Shown: positions 25,488-35,011, counted from the stretch's first letter. The stretch: 64,000 nt of DNA from Marinicrinis sediminis (GCF_042685085.1 NZ_JBHUMM010000010.1:124001-188000), one strand, 5' to 3'. Notes: generated by a model not told the origin, from the sequence alone. A program made the numbers and translations.

Positions 25488-25853
25488 CTAGTCTTTTGAT
25501 CTTCCGTGTTTGCCATAATCGAATGGCGTCGCAACCGGAATAAATAAATCAATCACTCCGATCAAGAGAGCGGCCAACAAAGCTCCAATGATACTTGCCC
25601 GAACATCTCCAACGATGAACTGGGCCACATAAATGACCAGCGCACTTACCAAAAAGCCGACAATCCCTCTGCCAAACGGGGTCACCCTCTGCCCGAACAC
25701 CCCTTCCACGATCCAGCCGAGTGCCGCGATGACAAGGGCAAGCAGCAAGGCACTGGTGAAGCCGCCGGTGGAGAATCCGGGTACGAGCCAGCCCACAATC
25801 ATCAACATGATGGCGGCTACAATAAAGCGTACGATATGACCGATAATATGCAT
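25488..25853 (-). CDS. Phage holin family / YvlD-like membrane protein
   Basis: A 121-residue integral membrane protein with four predicted transmembrane segments (beginning IVRFIVAAIMLMIVGWLVPG) and the repeated VEGVFGQRVTPFGRGIVGFL loop. The pattern matches the small four-TM family (mycobacterial-type holin superfamily, YvlD). The in-frame ATG at 25853 has AAGGAGG with 8-nt spacing; an ATG at 25859 is too close to it. Despite the family name there is no phage context here, and its role is unknown. Confidence 0.8.
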   Translation of the reverse strand: MHIIGHIVRFIVAAIMLMIVGWLVPGFSTGGFTSALLLALVIAALGWIVEGVFGQRVTPFGRGIVGFLVSALVIYVAQFIVGDVRASIIGALLAALLIGVIDLFIPVATPFDYGKHGRSKD

Positions 25854-25941
25854 GACCATCGCCTCCTTGTACTATTTACCGTTCCCGATTTTCCTTGATT
25901 TATTCTTTCCGCTATAATATAAGCAGCAAGGAGGCTTCTAC

Positions 25942-28302
25942 ATGAATGAGAAAATATTAAAAACACTGGATTTTCCTCAAATCCTTGAGCGTCTGCAAGC
26001 TTATGCAGCGACCTCCTTAGGGAAGGAAGAAGCCAGTCAGCTTCGTCCCTCCACGGATATTCAGGATGTACAGCATAGATTGCAAGCCGTATATGAAGCG
26101 TTGCAGGTGATTCGATTGAAGGGCATCGCGCCGTTTGGCGGGATCACCACCGTGTCGCCTTCCCTGAAAAGAGCGAGAATTGGCGGCATGCTGAACAGTA
26201 CAGAATTGATCGACATCGCGACAACCATCTATGGAGCCAGACGATGCAAGCAGCACCTGATGGCAACAACGGAAGAACAGGATATTCCGATCCTTGTCCA
26301 TCTGGCTGAGCAGGTGAATGATGAGAAAGCACTAGAGCAATTAATCAAAAGCTGTATTGATGATCACGGTGAAGTGATGGATCAGGCATCGCCTGAGCTT
26401 CAGCGCATTCGCAGAGAGCGAAGAGGCGGAGAAGGCAGAATCAGGGAAAAGCTGGATCAGATGATCAAATCCCCGAATACCTTGAAGAAACTGCAAGACG
26501 GGATCGTGACGATTCGCAATGACCGCTATGTGTTGCCCGTCAAGCAGGAGTACCGCGGAGACTTTGGTGGCATTGTCCATGATCAGTCTGCCTCCGGGGC
26601 GACGTTATTTATTGAGCCTGAGGTCGTCGTCACCCTCAACAACAAGCTGCGTGAGTTGAAACTGCAAGAGGAACGGGAAATTGAGAAAATCCTCAGACAA
26701 CTGACAGCCCAAGTGGCGGAAGAGGCAGATTTTCTCCAGCTGAATGAGGATATGATGCGTCAGCTTGATTTTATCTTTGCCAAAGCTGCCTACGGACTGG
26801 CTGAGCGCGGCTCTATTCCGAAGGTCAATAGTGAGGGCTATATTCGGCTGAAGCGAGCCAGACACCCGCTTATTGGCAAAGAGGATGTCGTCCCGCTCCA
26901 TCTGGAGCTTGGGGAAAGCTATAGCTCGATTATCGTAACAGGACCGAATACCGGGGGGAAAACCGTCTCCCTGAAAACGGTAGGTTTACTCACACTGATG
27001 GGGATGTCGGGGCTACTGATTCCGGCAGAAGAAGGCAGTGAGCTTGCCGTCTTCGACGGGGTTTTTGCCGATATCGGGGATGAGCAGAGCATTGAGCAGA
27101 GCTTGAGTACCTTCTCCAGCCATATGACCAACATCATTCGTGTGCTGAAGGACATGACCTCCAACAGCCTGATCTTGCTCGATGAGGTGGGTGCAGGAAC
27201 CGATCCGACGGAAGGGTCGGCCCTGGCAATTTCCATTCTGGAATACATTCATCGTACAGGCTGCCGACTGATAGCGACCACCCACTATAGTGAGCTGAAG
27301 GCGTATGCCTATAATCGGGAAGGGGTCATCAATGCCAGTATGGAATTCGATGTCCATACACTCAGTCCCACCTATCGTTTGCTCGTAGGTATCCCGGGTC
27401 GAAGCAATGCGTTTGCCATTGCAGAGCGACTCGGACTGGACCACGGCATTATCGAGCATGCACGCTCACAGCTGAACGAAGACAGCCAGCAGGTGGAGAG
27501 TATGATTGCCTCACTGGAGGAAAATCGGATATCGGCAGAATCAGAACGGCTGACAGCTGAACAGCTTCGCGGGGAGATGGAGCTGCTTAGGGAACAGATG
27601 GAGCGCGAGCAGGAGAAGCTGGAACAGGAAAAGCACAAGGTACTGGAGAAAGCCCAGCTCGAAGCGAGAGAAACCATTGCCAAGGCGAGACAGGAAGCGG
27701 AGAAGATCATTTCCGAGCTGCGAACGCTGGCGATGGAAGAGCGTACTTCCATCAAGGAACACAAGCTGATTGAAGCGAAGACAAGGCTGAATCAGGCTGA
27801 ACCGGCGCTGGCCTCAGCTCCCGCCAAAAAGCGGAAGAATACAGATCGTGTGGGACCGGGTGATGAAGTTTATGTACACAGCTTCGGGCAGCGGGGTCAT
27901 ATCGTCGAACTTAGCGGGAAGTCTGAAGCATATGTCCAGCTCGGCATTATGAAGATGAAAGTAAAGCTGAAGGATCTGGAGAAGATCAAAGGTGCGCCAG
28001 CTTCGTCATCCAGACCACCTCAACCTTCGGCTATGGTCAAGAGGAGCAAGGACGAGCATGTCAGAAGTGAGTGTGATCTGAGAGGGACCACACTGGACGA
28101 GGCCATCGTGGAAGTGGATCAGTTTCTCGATGACAGTCTGATGGCTAATTTGAATCAGGTCTACATTATTCACGGTAAAGGAACGGGCGTCCTGCGCAGC
28201 GGCATCTCGGATTTTCTCAAGAAGCATCGTCACGTCAAAGGCTACCGACTGGGTAATTACGGAGAGGGCGGAACCGGCGTGACCGTGGTAGAATTAAAGT
28301 AA
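25942..28302 (+). CDS. mutS2: Endonuclease MutS2
   Basis: A 786-residue MutS-family ATPase with nuclease domain, implicated in suppression of homologous recombination and rescue of stalled ribosomes. Walker A GPNTGGKTVSLK lies near residue 340, the Walker B region LILLDEVGAGTDPTEGSAL near 410. A long coiled-coil (520-630) precedes a KOW-like segment and the C-terminal Smr domain with ECDLRGTTLDEAI and VYIIHGKGTGVLR. No mismatch-recognition N-terminal domain. ATG at 25942 follows AAGGAGG. It starts an operon with the DUF350 gene, small membrane protein and zinc-ribbon gene downstream. Confidence 0.97.
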   Translation: MNEKILKTLDFPQILERLQAYAATSLGKEEASQLRPSTDIQDVQHRLQAVYEALQVIRLKGIAPFGGITTVSPSLKRARIGGMLNSTELIDIATTIYGARRCKQHLMATTEEQDIPILVHLAEQVNDEKALEQLIKSCIDDHGEVMDQASPELQRIRRERRGGEGRIREKLDQMIKSPNTLKKLQDGIVTIRNDRYVLPVKQEYRGDFGGIVHDQSASGATLFIEPEVVVTLNNKLRELKLQEEREIEKILRQLTAQVAEEADFLQLNEDMMRQLDFIFAKAAYGLAERGSIPKVNSEGYIRLKRARHPLIGKEDVVPLHLELGESYSSIIVTGPNTGGKTVSLKTVGLLTLMGMSGLLIPAEEGSELAVFDGVFADIGDEQSIEQSLSTFSSHMTNIIRVLKDMTSNSLILLDEVGAGTDPTEGSALAISILEYIHRTGCRLIATTHYSELKAYAYNREGVINASMEFDVHTLSPTYRLLVGIPGRSNAFAIAERLGLDHGIIEHARSQLNEDSQQVESMIASLEENRISAESERLTAEQLRGEMELLREQMEREQEKLEQEKHKVLEKAQLEARETIAKARQEAEKIISELRTLAMEERTSIKEHKLIEAKTRLNQAEPALASAPAKKRKNTDRVGPGDEVYVHSFGQRGHIVELSGKSEAYVQLGIMKMKVKLKDLEKIKGAPASSSRPPQPSAMVKRSKDEHVRSECDLRGTTLDEAIVEVDQFLDDSLMANLNQVYIIHGKGTGVLRSGISDFLKKHRHVKGYRLGNYGEGGTGVTVVELK

Positions 28303-28352
28303 GAAGGATTCAGACAGGACAGGCAGGGGCATGGGAGCAAGGAGGGGAAGGC

Positions 28353-28790
28353 ATGGATCGGGATATACTCGTGGATCAGTTGGATGCATTGCTGCAACAT
28401 GCATTCATGGAAACACTCGCTTATTTTTCTGTAGCGGTTTTGGCGCTCATATTGTTTTTGGCCTTGTTTGAGATGGTCACCAGGTATACGACCTGGACCC
28501 AGATCAAGGCAGGGAATGTCGCAGTGGCCATGGCCGTGAGCGGAAAAATATTTGGCATTTGCAATGTGTTTCGCTATGCCATTGAGCTGAAGAATGATTC
28601 GATGTATGTGGCGTTTGGCTGGGCATCCTATGGCTTCGTGCTCCTGCTCGCTGCCTATTACATCTTTGAGTTTCTGACACCGGTCTTCAAGGTGGATGAG
28701 GCGCTCGAACAGGACAACCGGGCGGTCGGCTTTATTTCCCTGACCTTGTCTGTAGCCCTGTCGTACGTCATCGGAGCCAGTATACATTAA
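28353..28790 (+). CDS. DUF350 family membrane protein
   Basis: A 145-residue protein with about four transmembrane segments (FSVAVLALILFLALFEMVTR, FGWASYGFVLLLAAYYIFEF and a C-terminal SLTLSVALSYVIGASI). The pattern fits DUF350 proteins, which are of unknown function. It follows mutS2 by 50 bp with AAGGAGGGGAAG upstream. Confidence 0.8.
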   Translation: MDRDILVDQLDALLQHAFMETLAYFSVAVLALILFLALFEMVTRYTTWTQIKAGNVAVAMAVSGKIFGICNVFRYAIELKNDSMYVAFGWASYGFVLLLAAYYIFEFLTPVFKVDEALEQDNRAVGFISLTLSVALSYVIGASIH

Positions 28791-28818
28791 CGGAATCCCA
28801 ATAGTGGAGTGATGGGTT

Positions 28819-28902
28819 ATGAAATATTTATGGGGAACTTTGTTTGCTATCGCCGTGATTTTCATTGTGGTGGGCATTGTTTATTTTGTGAGAAATGCGT
28901 AA
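28819..28902 (+). CDS. 27-residue single-pass membrane peptide
   Basis: ATG at 28819 preceded by GGAGTGATGG. The product is MKYLWGTLFAIAVIFIVVGI followed by VYFVRNA: one transmembrane helix with a positive C-terminal tail. It lies between the DUF350 and zinc-ribbon genes in the same orientation with tight spacing (28 and 15 bp), which supports translation. Many small bacterial operons carry such accessory peptides; function unknown. Confidence 0.7.
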   Translation: MKYLWGTLFAIAVIFIVVGIVYFVRNA

Positions 28903-28917
28903 GGAGGAACGGCCGGC

Positions 28918-29436
28918 ATGAGTGAAGTATGTCCATGGTGTCAAAGTGAGCTGGTATGGGATGAGGAAATCGGACCCGAAGAGGTCTGTCCTTTTTGTGA
29001 AAATGATCTGAGAGATTACCGTACCGTTCGTCTCAGCTCGGATGAAGTGCAAGAAGAGACGATTGCAGCAAAAAAGGCAGAAGAGGAAGAGCAATGGGAC
29101 GAGGAAACGATGGCTCTGCTGGAATCGCTGGAAGTGGATCAGCAGACTGAAACGGTGGATCAGTATGATGAAGGTATTCAGCAGCTCCTGATGGAGCAGG
29201 AAGAAGTGCTGCTCTGCAACAGCTGTCAAAGCGAGATGATCTGGGCGGGAACCGAAGAGGTCAAGGCTAAGCGGTTCAACCCGCGTCAAATGGCGGATGG
29301 AACCCCTCTGGTTGCACTACCCTTTCGGAAGGATATTCATCTCTGTCCGCATTGCTTCGAATTGAAGGAAGTGATGAACCGGGAGGATCGTCTCAAAAGT
29401 TTACAGCAGCTTGCCCGTCATACAGACAAGCCATAA
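28918..29436 (+). CDS. Protein with two zinc-ribbon motifs, function unknown
   Basis: A 172-residue acidic cytoplasmic protein. Two Cys pairs at the N terminus (CPWC and CPFC) form a zinc ribbon, and two more lie near the C terminus (CNSC and CPHC). Between them is an acidic, Gln/Glu-rich helical region. The ribosome binding site AAGGAGGAAC overlaps the end of the small peptide gene, so the mutS2 operon continues here. No domain beyond the ribbons is recognised. Confidence 0.75.
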   Translation: MSEVCPWCQSELVWDEEIGPEEVCPFCENDLRDYRTVRLSSDEVQEETIAAKKAEEEEQWDEETMALLESLEVDQQTETVDQYDEGIQQLLMEQEEVLLCNSCQSEMIWAGTEEVKAKRFNPRQMADGTPLVALPFRKDIHLCPHCFELKEVMNREDRLKSLQQLARHTDKP

Positions 29437-29617
29437 CAAGCATCAACTGCAAAAATCCAGTCAATTACGGGTAAATAGGGATACGTTCTAAGGCATAGGC
29501 AAGCTTGCACAAGGCTAGACAAGTGCTAACAAGCAAGCGCGAGCGCAGGGAATCAAGGAATGAAAACAGGGATTTGGGGAAGCTTATGGGAAGTTAACTT
29601 CTCAACGTGAGGAAAAG

Positions 29618-30934
29618 GTGAAACGGATGTCAACCGGTTCCAAGCCGAAACAGCTTCCATTTTTGTTTGTTCATCATGCCCCGCATGGGGAAGCGAAGGA
29701 GCCGAGCAAGCGAGCGGAGCAATCCTTTGACAGGCAGGCGATTCTGCTGCTGACTGTCCAGGGTCTCTATGCAGCAGCGACGGCTCTTTCCATTTTGTTT
29801 GTGAATGTGTTTATATGGAAAATCAGCAAGAACTATGCCCTCATCGGCTGGTTTGCCCTGACCCAGCATGTGTGCGGGACGCTGACCTTTTTTCTGGCTG
29901 GGAAATGGGTGAAGCAATGGAACAAGATGAACGTACTGCGTGCAGGCATTGCACTTTCTGCCCTGCAGTATCTCACGATCTTGCTGCTCGGACAGCAGGC
30001 GGCCCGTTATGCGCTGTTGATCGGAGCTCTGCAAGGTATATCTGCTGGTTTCTTTTGGCTAGCCTTCAATGTGGTCTATTTTGAGATTACCAATCCGGGA
30101 AACCGGGACCGATTCAACGGCTGGGCGGGTCTCCTGGGTTCTACAGCGGGGATGATTGCGCCTTGGGTGTCAGGTGTATTGATCAGTCGTTTGGGAGACC
30201 GAGGCTATACTGTTATCTTCTCTGCGTCCCTCGCCATTTTTATCCTTGGTGTGGCGATCAGTTTTTTTCTGAAGAAGCGCGAGGCACAGGGGCAATATGA
30301 ATGGTTTTATGCGTTCAGACAGCTCTCTTCATCCAGATCACCATGGAGACCTGCCTTCATGGGGCTTTTTTTTCAAGGCATTCGGGAGGGCGTCTTCATG
30401 TTTCTGGTCGGTCTTCTGGTCTATATCGTGACGAAGGATGAATTTCGACTTGGCACGTACTCTTTTATCACTTCTGCAGTCGCGCTGGGCAGCTTCTGGT
30501 TAATCGGCAAGCTCATTAAGCCCGTCTCTCGCAATACCTATTTACTCCTGGGTACGGTGGCCCTCAGTCTAGTGATGACTCCGTTATGGGTGGAAATGAA
30601 CTATGCCATGCTGCTCGTATTCGGAATCGGAACGGCTATCTTCTTCCCCATGTATATCATCCCCATCACTTCTTCCGTGTTCGACCTCATTGGTCGAGAC
30701 GAGCAGGCGGTGGCGCATCGGGTAGAGTATGTGGTGCTTAGAGAGGCAGGATTGAACGCAGGCCGGGTAGCAGGGACCATCCTGTATATCGGCTTTGTCG
30801 TCTGGATCGGCACCGAAAAGCATATTCCGTTTATCGTATTTCTGTTGTTGATAGGCAGCTCTCCCATTTTTAGCTGGTTTTTCATTCGACGACTTTCCCG
30901 CTATTTGCAGCAGGGAAAAAATACCGCAAATTAG
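29618..30934 (+). CDS. Major facilitator superfamily transporter
   Basis: A 438-residue membrane protein with 12 predicted transmembrane segments and the MFS loop 2-3 basic segment (FLAGKWVKQWNKMNVL) and WLAFNVVYFEI, ending in a cytoplasmic tail. The first 45 residues are a polar, charged extension (SKPKQLPFLFVHHAPHGEAK). Start is either GTG at 29618 or ATG at 29627; GAGGAAAAGG lies before both. No substrate is evident. An AT-rich terminator follows. Confidence 0.88.
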   Translation: MKRMSTGSKPKQLPFLFVHHAPHGEAKEPSKRAEQSFDRQAILLLTVQGLYAAATALSILFVNVFIWKISKNYALIGWFALTQHVCGTLTFFLAGKWVKQWNKMNVLRAGIALSALQYLTILLLGQQAARYALLIGALQGISAGFFWLAFNVVYFEITNPGNRDRFNGWAGLLGSTAGMIAPWVSGVLISRLGDRGYTVIFSASLAIFILGVAISFFLKKREAQGQYEWFYAFRQLSSSRSPWRPAFMGLFFQGIREGVFMFLVGLLVYIVTKDEFRLGTYSFITSAVALGSFWLIGKLIKPVSRNTYLLLGTVALSLVMTPLWVEMNYAMLLVFGIGTAIFFPMYIIPITSSVFDLIGRDEQAVAHRVEYVVLREAGLNAGRVAGTILYIGFVVWIGTEKHIPFIVFLLLIGSSPIFSWFFIRRLSRYLQQGKNTAN

Positions 30935-30940
30935 AGGTTG

Positions 30941-30973
30941 AATAAATATACATTTTGATGTATATTTATTTTG
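30941..30973 (+). terminator. Terminator after the MFS gene
   Basis: AATAAATATACAT (30941-30953) pairs perfectly with ATGTATATTTATT (30958-30970), loop TTTG, followed by TTG. Confidence 0.75.
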
Positions 30974-31010
30974 TATCACAGATTGCGATGAAGGAAGGAT
31001 GAACAGACGG

Positions 31011-31286
31011 ATGATGCTTTCATATGAGAGATTGAATATACAGGAAGTAAGTCAGGAACAGCGCGAGACGATGCCGACCGGGGACTACGTCATGGGTGTA
31101 TACGATGGAGAGACCTTGATTGCTTACGGTGCATTGAATTTGCAGGGCGATCATGCGATCATTCAGAGCAAGACGCTGCAGGAAGAGTTATACAAGCACC
31201 GGAATGTCATGCGTCCGATGTACCGTTTGCTGGAAGCGGAGTGCAAGCAGCAGCAAATCCGGCATATTGAATACCAGGGACAGTAA
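31011..31286 (+). CDS. Small hypothetical protein
   Basis: About 91 residues, cytoplasmic. It contains QRETMPTGDYVMGVYDGETL and GALNLQGDHAIIQSKTL, suggesting an alpha-beta fold, but no family is recognised. AAGGAAGG lies 12 nt before the ATG at 31011 and directly adjacent to an in-frame ATG at 30999, so the start is uncertain by four codons. A strong terminator lies 32 bp after its stop. Confidence 0.6.
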   Translation: MMLSYERLNIQEVSQEQRETMPTGDYVMGVYDGETLIAYGALNLQGDHAIIQSKTLQEELYKHRNVMRPMYRLLEAECKQQQIRHIEYQGQ

Positions 31287-31317
31287 TGCCAGTTACAGAA
31301 TTGCAAGCAGCCACACC

Positions 31318-31350
31318 ACCTCAGCCGATTCGTTAGAGCTGAGGTTTTTT
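31318..31350 (+). terminator. Terminator after the small gene
   Basis: CCTCAGC (31319-31325) pairs with GCTGAGG (31338-31344), followed by six T residues. Confidence 0.88.
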
Positions 31351-31530
31351 GCTGTGTCTGTCCGTGACCGTCTATCCATCACTCCTTGCGGACCCGATTT
31401 CAGGAGCTGCGCAGCATGCCGGAGAACAGCAGCAGGTGGCATTTGCGGAAAAGCCTTTTGCGGTCATTCACAATTCATTGTAATATGGAGTATAATGCAA
31501 AAAAACAAACAGGTGCGGAGGTGTCTTTTC

Positions 31531-32022
31531 ATGAATCCATTACATTCAGAAATTCTAGATATATTGAAAGAAGACGCGAAGAAAAGTGCAGCGGTTATTG
31601 CGACCATGCTGGACCGAGCGGAAGAGGAAATCGAGCAGGCGATTGCGGATATGGAGAAGGACAACATCATTGTGAAGTATGCAACCGTTGTAAACTGGAG
31701 CAAGGTGGCCTCCGACAAGGTAACCGCACTTATTGAAGTTCAGATTACACCAGAGCGGGGCAGAGGCTTTGACGCCCTGGCGGAGCGAATCTATCTGTAC
31801 CCGGAAGTGAAGGCGGTCTATCTCATGTCCGGTTCGTATGACCTGCAAGTGGAGATCGAGGGGAAATCCTTGCACGAGGTCGCTTCATTTGTCTCGAACA
31901 AGCTGTCTACCCTCGAATCTGTGATCTCGACCAAAACGCATTTTATATTGAAAAAATACAAACAGGACGGCATTATCTTTGAAGATCATCAGGATGATCA
32001 TCGGATGCTGGTCAGTCCATAA
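31531..32022 (+). CDS. Lrp/AsnC family transcriptional regulator
   Basis: A 163-residue regulator. The N-terminal winged helix-turn-helix is at 1-55 (EILDILKEDAKKSAAVIATM), and the C-terminal RAM ligand-binding domain at 65-150 has VTALIEVQITPERGRGFDAL and GSYDLQVEIEGKSLHEVASF. ATG at 31531 follows GCGGAGGTG. It lies 14 bp before an aminotransferase gene, an arrangement like the Bacillus alaR-alaT pair, so it may sense an amino acid and control the transaminase. Confidence 0.92.
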   Translation: MNPLHSEILDILKEDAKKSAAVIATMLDRAEEEIEQAIADMEKDNIIVKYATVVNWSKVASDKVTALIEVQITPERGRGFDALAERIYLYPEVKAVYLMSGSYDLQVEIEGKSLHEVASFVSNKLSTLESVISTKTHFILKKYKQDGIIFEDHQDDHRMLVSP

Positions 32023-32036
32023 AGGTGTGATTGGAA

Positions 32037-33236
32037 ATGAAGACGGAGCGCGAAGAGCAGAAGCAGTCCTCCATGCAGGACTATGTGAACCCGCTGGTAC
32101 GCAATATTCCGCCATCGGGCATACGACGATTTTTTGATTTGGTTAGCGGGAGCAAGGATGTCATCTCGTTAGGTGTGGGGGAGCCGGATTTCATTACTCC
32201 CTGGCACATCAGAGAGGCCAGTGTCTATTCGCTGGAGCAGGGCCGAACCGCCTATACGCCGAATGCCGGGATTCCGGAATTGAGAGAGACGATCTCCAGC
32301 TATCTGCAGGAGCAGTTCAAGCTCCAGTATGATCCGGAGAAGGAAGTGCTTGTGACGGTCGGCGGCAGTGAGGCCATCGATCTCGCGCTGCGGACCCTGA
32401 TCAGTCCCGGAGATGAAATTCTGGTTCCGGAGCCAAGCTATATCTCCTACTCGCCGATTTGCCGGATCGGGGGAGGCGTTCCCGTGCCGATTGAAACGTT
32501 TGCCCGTGATCAGTTCAAGCTGACACCGGAAGCGCTGGAGGCACAGATTACCCCGAAGTCCAAGGTATTGATCCTCTGTTACCCGAGCAATCCAACTGGA
32601 GGAATTATGACCTACGAGGACTGGCTGCCGATTGCCAAGCTTGTGGAGAAGCATGATCTGATTGTCATTTCGGATGAGATTTATGCCGAGCTGACGTATG
32701 GTACGAGGCATGTCAGTTTTGCAGCCATGCCGGGCATGCAGGATCGAACGGTGCTGGTAAGCGGCTTTTCCAAGGCCTTTGCGATGACAGGTTGGCGAAT
32801 GGGCTATGCCTGCGGTCATCCTGATCTGATTCAGGCCATGCTGAAAATTCATCAATATACCGTCATGTGTGCGCCGGTGATGGGACAAGTGGCGGCAATG
32901 GAAGCATTGAAGAACGGTCTGGAGGAAAAGGACCGGATGGTCGCCTCCTACAATCAGCGCAGACGTCTGGTGGTCAAGGGCTTCCGTGATATTGGACTGG
33001 CCTGCCATGAGCCCCAGGGTGCGTTCTATGTCTTTCCATCGATCGAGGCCACGGGACTGAGCTCGGAGGAATTTGCGCAGCGGTGCCTGAAAGAAGCGAA
33101 GGTAGCAGTTGTACCGGGTCATGTGTTTGGCATTGGCGGAGAAGGATTTATTCGCTGTTCATATGCGACCTCCACCCAGCAGCTTCAGGATGCTATACAA
33201 AAAATTGGAGAATTTGTCAAGCCATTTTTACGTTAG
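32037..33236 (+). CDS. PLP-dependent aminotransferase, class I/II (possible alanine transaminase)
   Basis: A 399-residue fold-type I transaminase. The N-terminal segment has ISLGVGEPDFITPWHIREA and YTPNAGIPELRETIS; the cofactor region has LCYPSNPTGGIMTYEDWLPI and IVISDEIYAEL; the Lys that binds PLP is in LVSGFSKAFAMTGWRMGY. The ATG at 32037 has AAAGGTG upstream; a TTG at 32031 is possible. Pairing with the Lrp gene suggests an amino-acid-regulated transaminase such as AlaT; aspartate is an alternative substrate. Confidence 0.9.
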   Translation: MKTEREEQKQSSMQDYVNPLVRNIPPSGIRRFFDLVSGSKDVISLGVGEPDFITPWHIREASVYSLEQGRTAYTPNAGIPELRETISSYLQEQFKLQYDPEKEVLVTVGGSEAIDLALRTLISPGDEILVPEPSYISYSPICRIGGGVPVPIETFARDQFKLTPEALEAQITPKSKVLILCYPSNPTGGIMTYEDWLPIAKLVEKHDLIVISDEIYAELTYGTRHVSFAAMPGMQDRTVLVSGFSKAFAMTGWRMGYACGHPDLIQAMLKIHQYTVMCAPVMGQVAAMEALKNGLEEKDRMVASYNQRRRLVVKGFRDIGLACHEPQGAFYVFPSIEATGLSSEEFAQRCLKEAKVAVVPGHVFGIGGEGFIRCSYATSTQQLQDAIQKIGEFVKPFLR

Positions 33237-33437
33237 TGAAACCCCCCTTTACGAACGTTATGGAATTCCTTATTCTGTAATAGTGTAAATTTTCCAAAGT
33301 CATCCACGCAACTTGTTCTAGACAATTGGAAGCAGTTGTCCTATAATGAAAATATTACTTTACAAATGTTAACATTATAGCCTGTGAATGTGTTTGCAAG
33401 GGGCATGTGGAATTTTCGTATGAAAGGGAGGGGTAAG

Positions 33438-33719
33438 ATGATCGCCGTGGAATATAATCGACTGAACCACTATTTCGATACGATGATTGCCGAAAGAAGT
33501 CGTTTAAAAACCAATGATCCCAAGAAAGATACCTCATCTCCTTCTAAGTTGATGACACTGGAAGAAGAAATTCGGATGCTGCGTAAAGAGATGGAGCTTG
33601 CCGTCATGAAGGAGAATTCCTTCACGTCGGATTTGGTCGTCCAGATCAGCTGCCTGCTGGATGTGAAAATAAACGAATATATGAAATGCAAGAAACAGCA
33701 TAAAGTAAAACCTTGCTAA
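33438..33719 (+). CDS. Spo0E-like aspartyl-phosphate phosphatase
   Basis: A 93-residue protein with the Spo0E pattern: EEEIRMLRKEMELAVMKE, then VVQISCLLDVKINEYMK with the key S-x3-LD motif. Members remove phosphate from Spo0A-P and hold back sporulation. The ATG at 33438 follows AAGGGAGGGG. Length is a little more than usual (60-85 residues) owing to a Thr/Ser/Asp-rich N-terminal half. It supports an endospore-forming host. Confidence 0.85.
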   Translation: MIAVEYNRLNHYFDTMIAERSRLKTNDPKKDTSSPSKLMTLEEEIRMLRKEMELAVMKENSFTSDLVVQISCLLDVKINEYMKCKKQHKVKPC

Positions 33720-33869
33720 TGACGGAAAACGTCGGATTAAGCTTGCATATACATGTTTTTTGAGAAAACGTCGTGCGAACTATGGCATGGCGTTTTTTTC
33801 ATGCTTCAATTTTGCTATCATAGAGACGTAGAGAAACGAGTTTATGGACCAGGAAAGGAAGAACAGCGC

Positions 33870-34442
33870 TTGAGAAAAATGTGGTGGTATACAGCATGCG
33901 TAGTGCTGCTTGGTAGTATGTGGCTGATGACGGGCTGCAGCAGCGAGAATAAAAGTGAGCAATTGTCGGTTTTTGTGTATCCGAAGCAAGGTATTCCGGA
34001 AGGATTTGCGGATGGGTTGGCACAGCAGCTTGAACAGCGGTTGGATTTGCAAGGTCGGGAGCTTCGTGTCGCCGGACCGAGTATTTATAATGAAGTGAAG
34101 CTAATGGTAGAGGTCGCGGCAGGTGACCACGATCTATTCATTGTGAGCAAGGAGGACCTGACCCGATTTATGCAGTCAGGAGATGGATTCCCGCTGGAAG
34201 ACTGGTTTTCTCAAGAAGATTATCCCGACGGCGTTGTGGAGAGAGTCAAGATGAATGAACAGACTGAAATGATCCCAACCGGCGAAAAGCATCTGTATGG
34301 CTTGCCTGTCCATGAGAGCAAGCTGATCATAGAGGCGGGCAAGGAAGGGGACGAGCCCTGGTATGCATTCATCGTCCCGCAGGCTGATCCGATGGATCTG
34401 GTCGAAGAAACGTTGAAACTGCTCGCAGAGAAGGGGGAATGA
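33870..34442 (+). CDS. Lipoprotein of unknown function
   Basis: A 190-residue exported lipoprotein. Signal peptide KMWWYTACVVLLGSMWLMTG ends in lipobox LMTGC. The mature part starts with Ser-rich spacer, then a predicted alpha-beta fold with LSVFVYPKQGIPEGF, LMVEVAAGDHDLFIVSKEDL and a C-terminal helix. TTG at 33870 has AAGGAAG 8 nt upstream. It overlaps nothing and is 2 bp from the adenosyltransferase gene, so the two are probably co-transcribed. No family was recognised. Confidence 0.75.
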   Translation: MRKMWWYTACVVLLGSMWLMTGCSSENKSEQLSVFVYPKQGIPEGFADGLAQQLEQRLDLQGRELRVAGPSIYNEVKLMVEVAAGDHDLFIVSKEDLTRFMQSGDGFPLEDWFSQEDYPDGVVERVKMNEQTEMIPTGEKHLYGLPVHESKLIIEAGKEGDEPWYAFIVPQADPMDLVEETLKLLAEKGE

Positions 34443-34444
34443 AC

Positions 34445-35011
34445 ATGAAAATCTATACGCGGACAGGTGATGAAGGGCAAACCCACATCATCGGAGGAAG
34501 AGTAGCCAAGAATGATGCAAGAGTCGAAGCCTACGGCACGATTGATGAGCTGAACAGCTTTGTAGGTCTAGTCATCAGCCAACTGGATGAGAAAGTCATT
34601 TCCATGAAACCGCAGTTGATAGACATTCAGCATGAGCTGTTTGATTGCGGGGCAGATCTGGCAGCGGTTAAACCGGGCCCGAAGGGCTATAAGGTGCATG
34701 CAGAGATGACTCAGCAGCTCGAGCAATGGATTGATGCTTATGAAGCGGAAAATACACCGATTACCCGGTTTATTTTGCCGGGTGGAACAGCGGTATCTGC
34801 TGGGCTGCATGTGTGCCGAACCATATGCCGCAGAGCGGAACGAAGTGTGGTGGCGCTGGCAGCAGAGAAGGAGATCAATACGGAAGTGCGCGCCTATCTG
34901 AATCGGTTGTCAGACCTGTTCTTCGCGATGGCTCGTGCCGCAAACTTGCGTGCAGGAGAAGAAGATGTCTCCTATGTGCGTAGCGCAGAGGTGTTCAGAA
35001 GAGACTCATGA
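34445..35011 (+). CDS. Cob(I)yrinic acid a,c-diamide adenosyltransferase (PduO type)
   Basis: A 188-residue enzyme that transfers adenosyl from ATP to cob(I)alamin to make coenzyme B12. The N terminus MKIYTRTGDEGQTHIIGGR is the ATP loop, and RFILPGGTAVSAGLHVCRTI and CRRAERSVVAL contain the conserved helix residues. Start at ATG 34445 has GGGGG 7 nt upstream; the previous gene ends at 34442. It is followed by the pseudouridine synthase with a 4-bp overlap. It fits a cell that uses B12, as does the riboswitch on nrdA. Confidence 0.95.
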   Translation: MKIYTRTGDEGQTHIIGGRVAKNDARVEAYGTIDELNSFVGLVISQLDEKVISMKPQLIDIQHELFDCGADLAAVKPGPKGYKVHAEMTQQLEQWIDAYEAENTPITRFILPGGTAVSAGLHVCRTICRRAERSVVALAAEKEINTEVRAYLNRLSDLFFAMARAANLRAGEEDVSYVRSAEVFRRDS

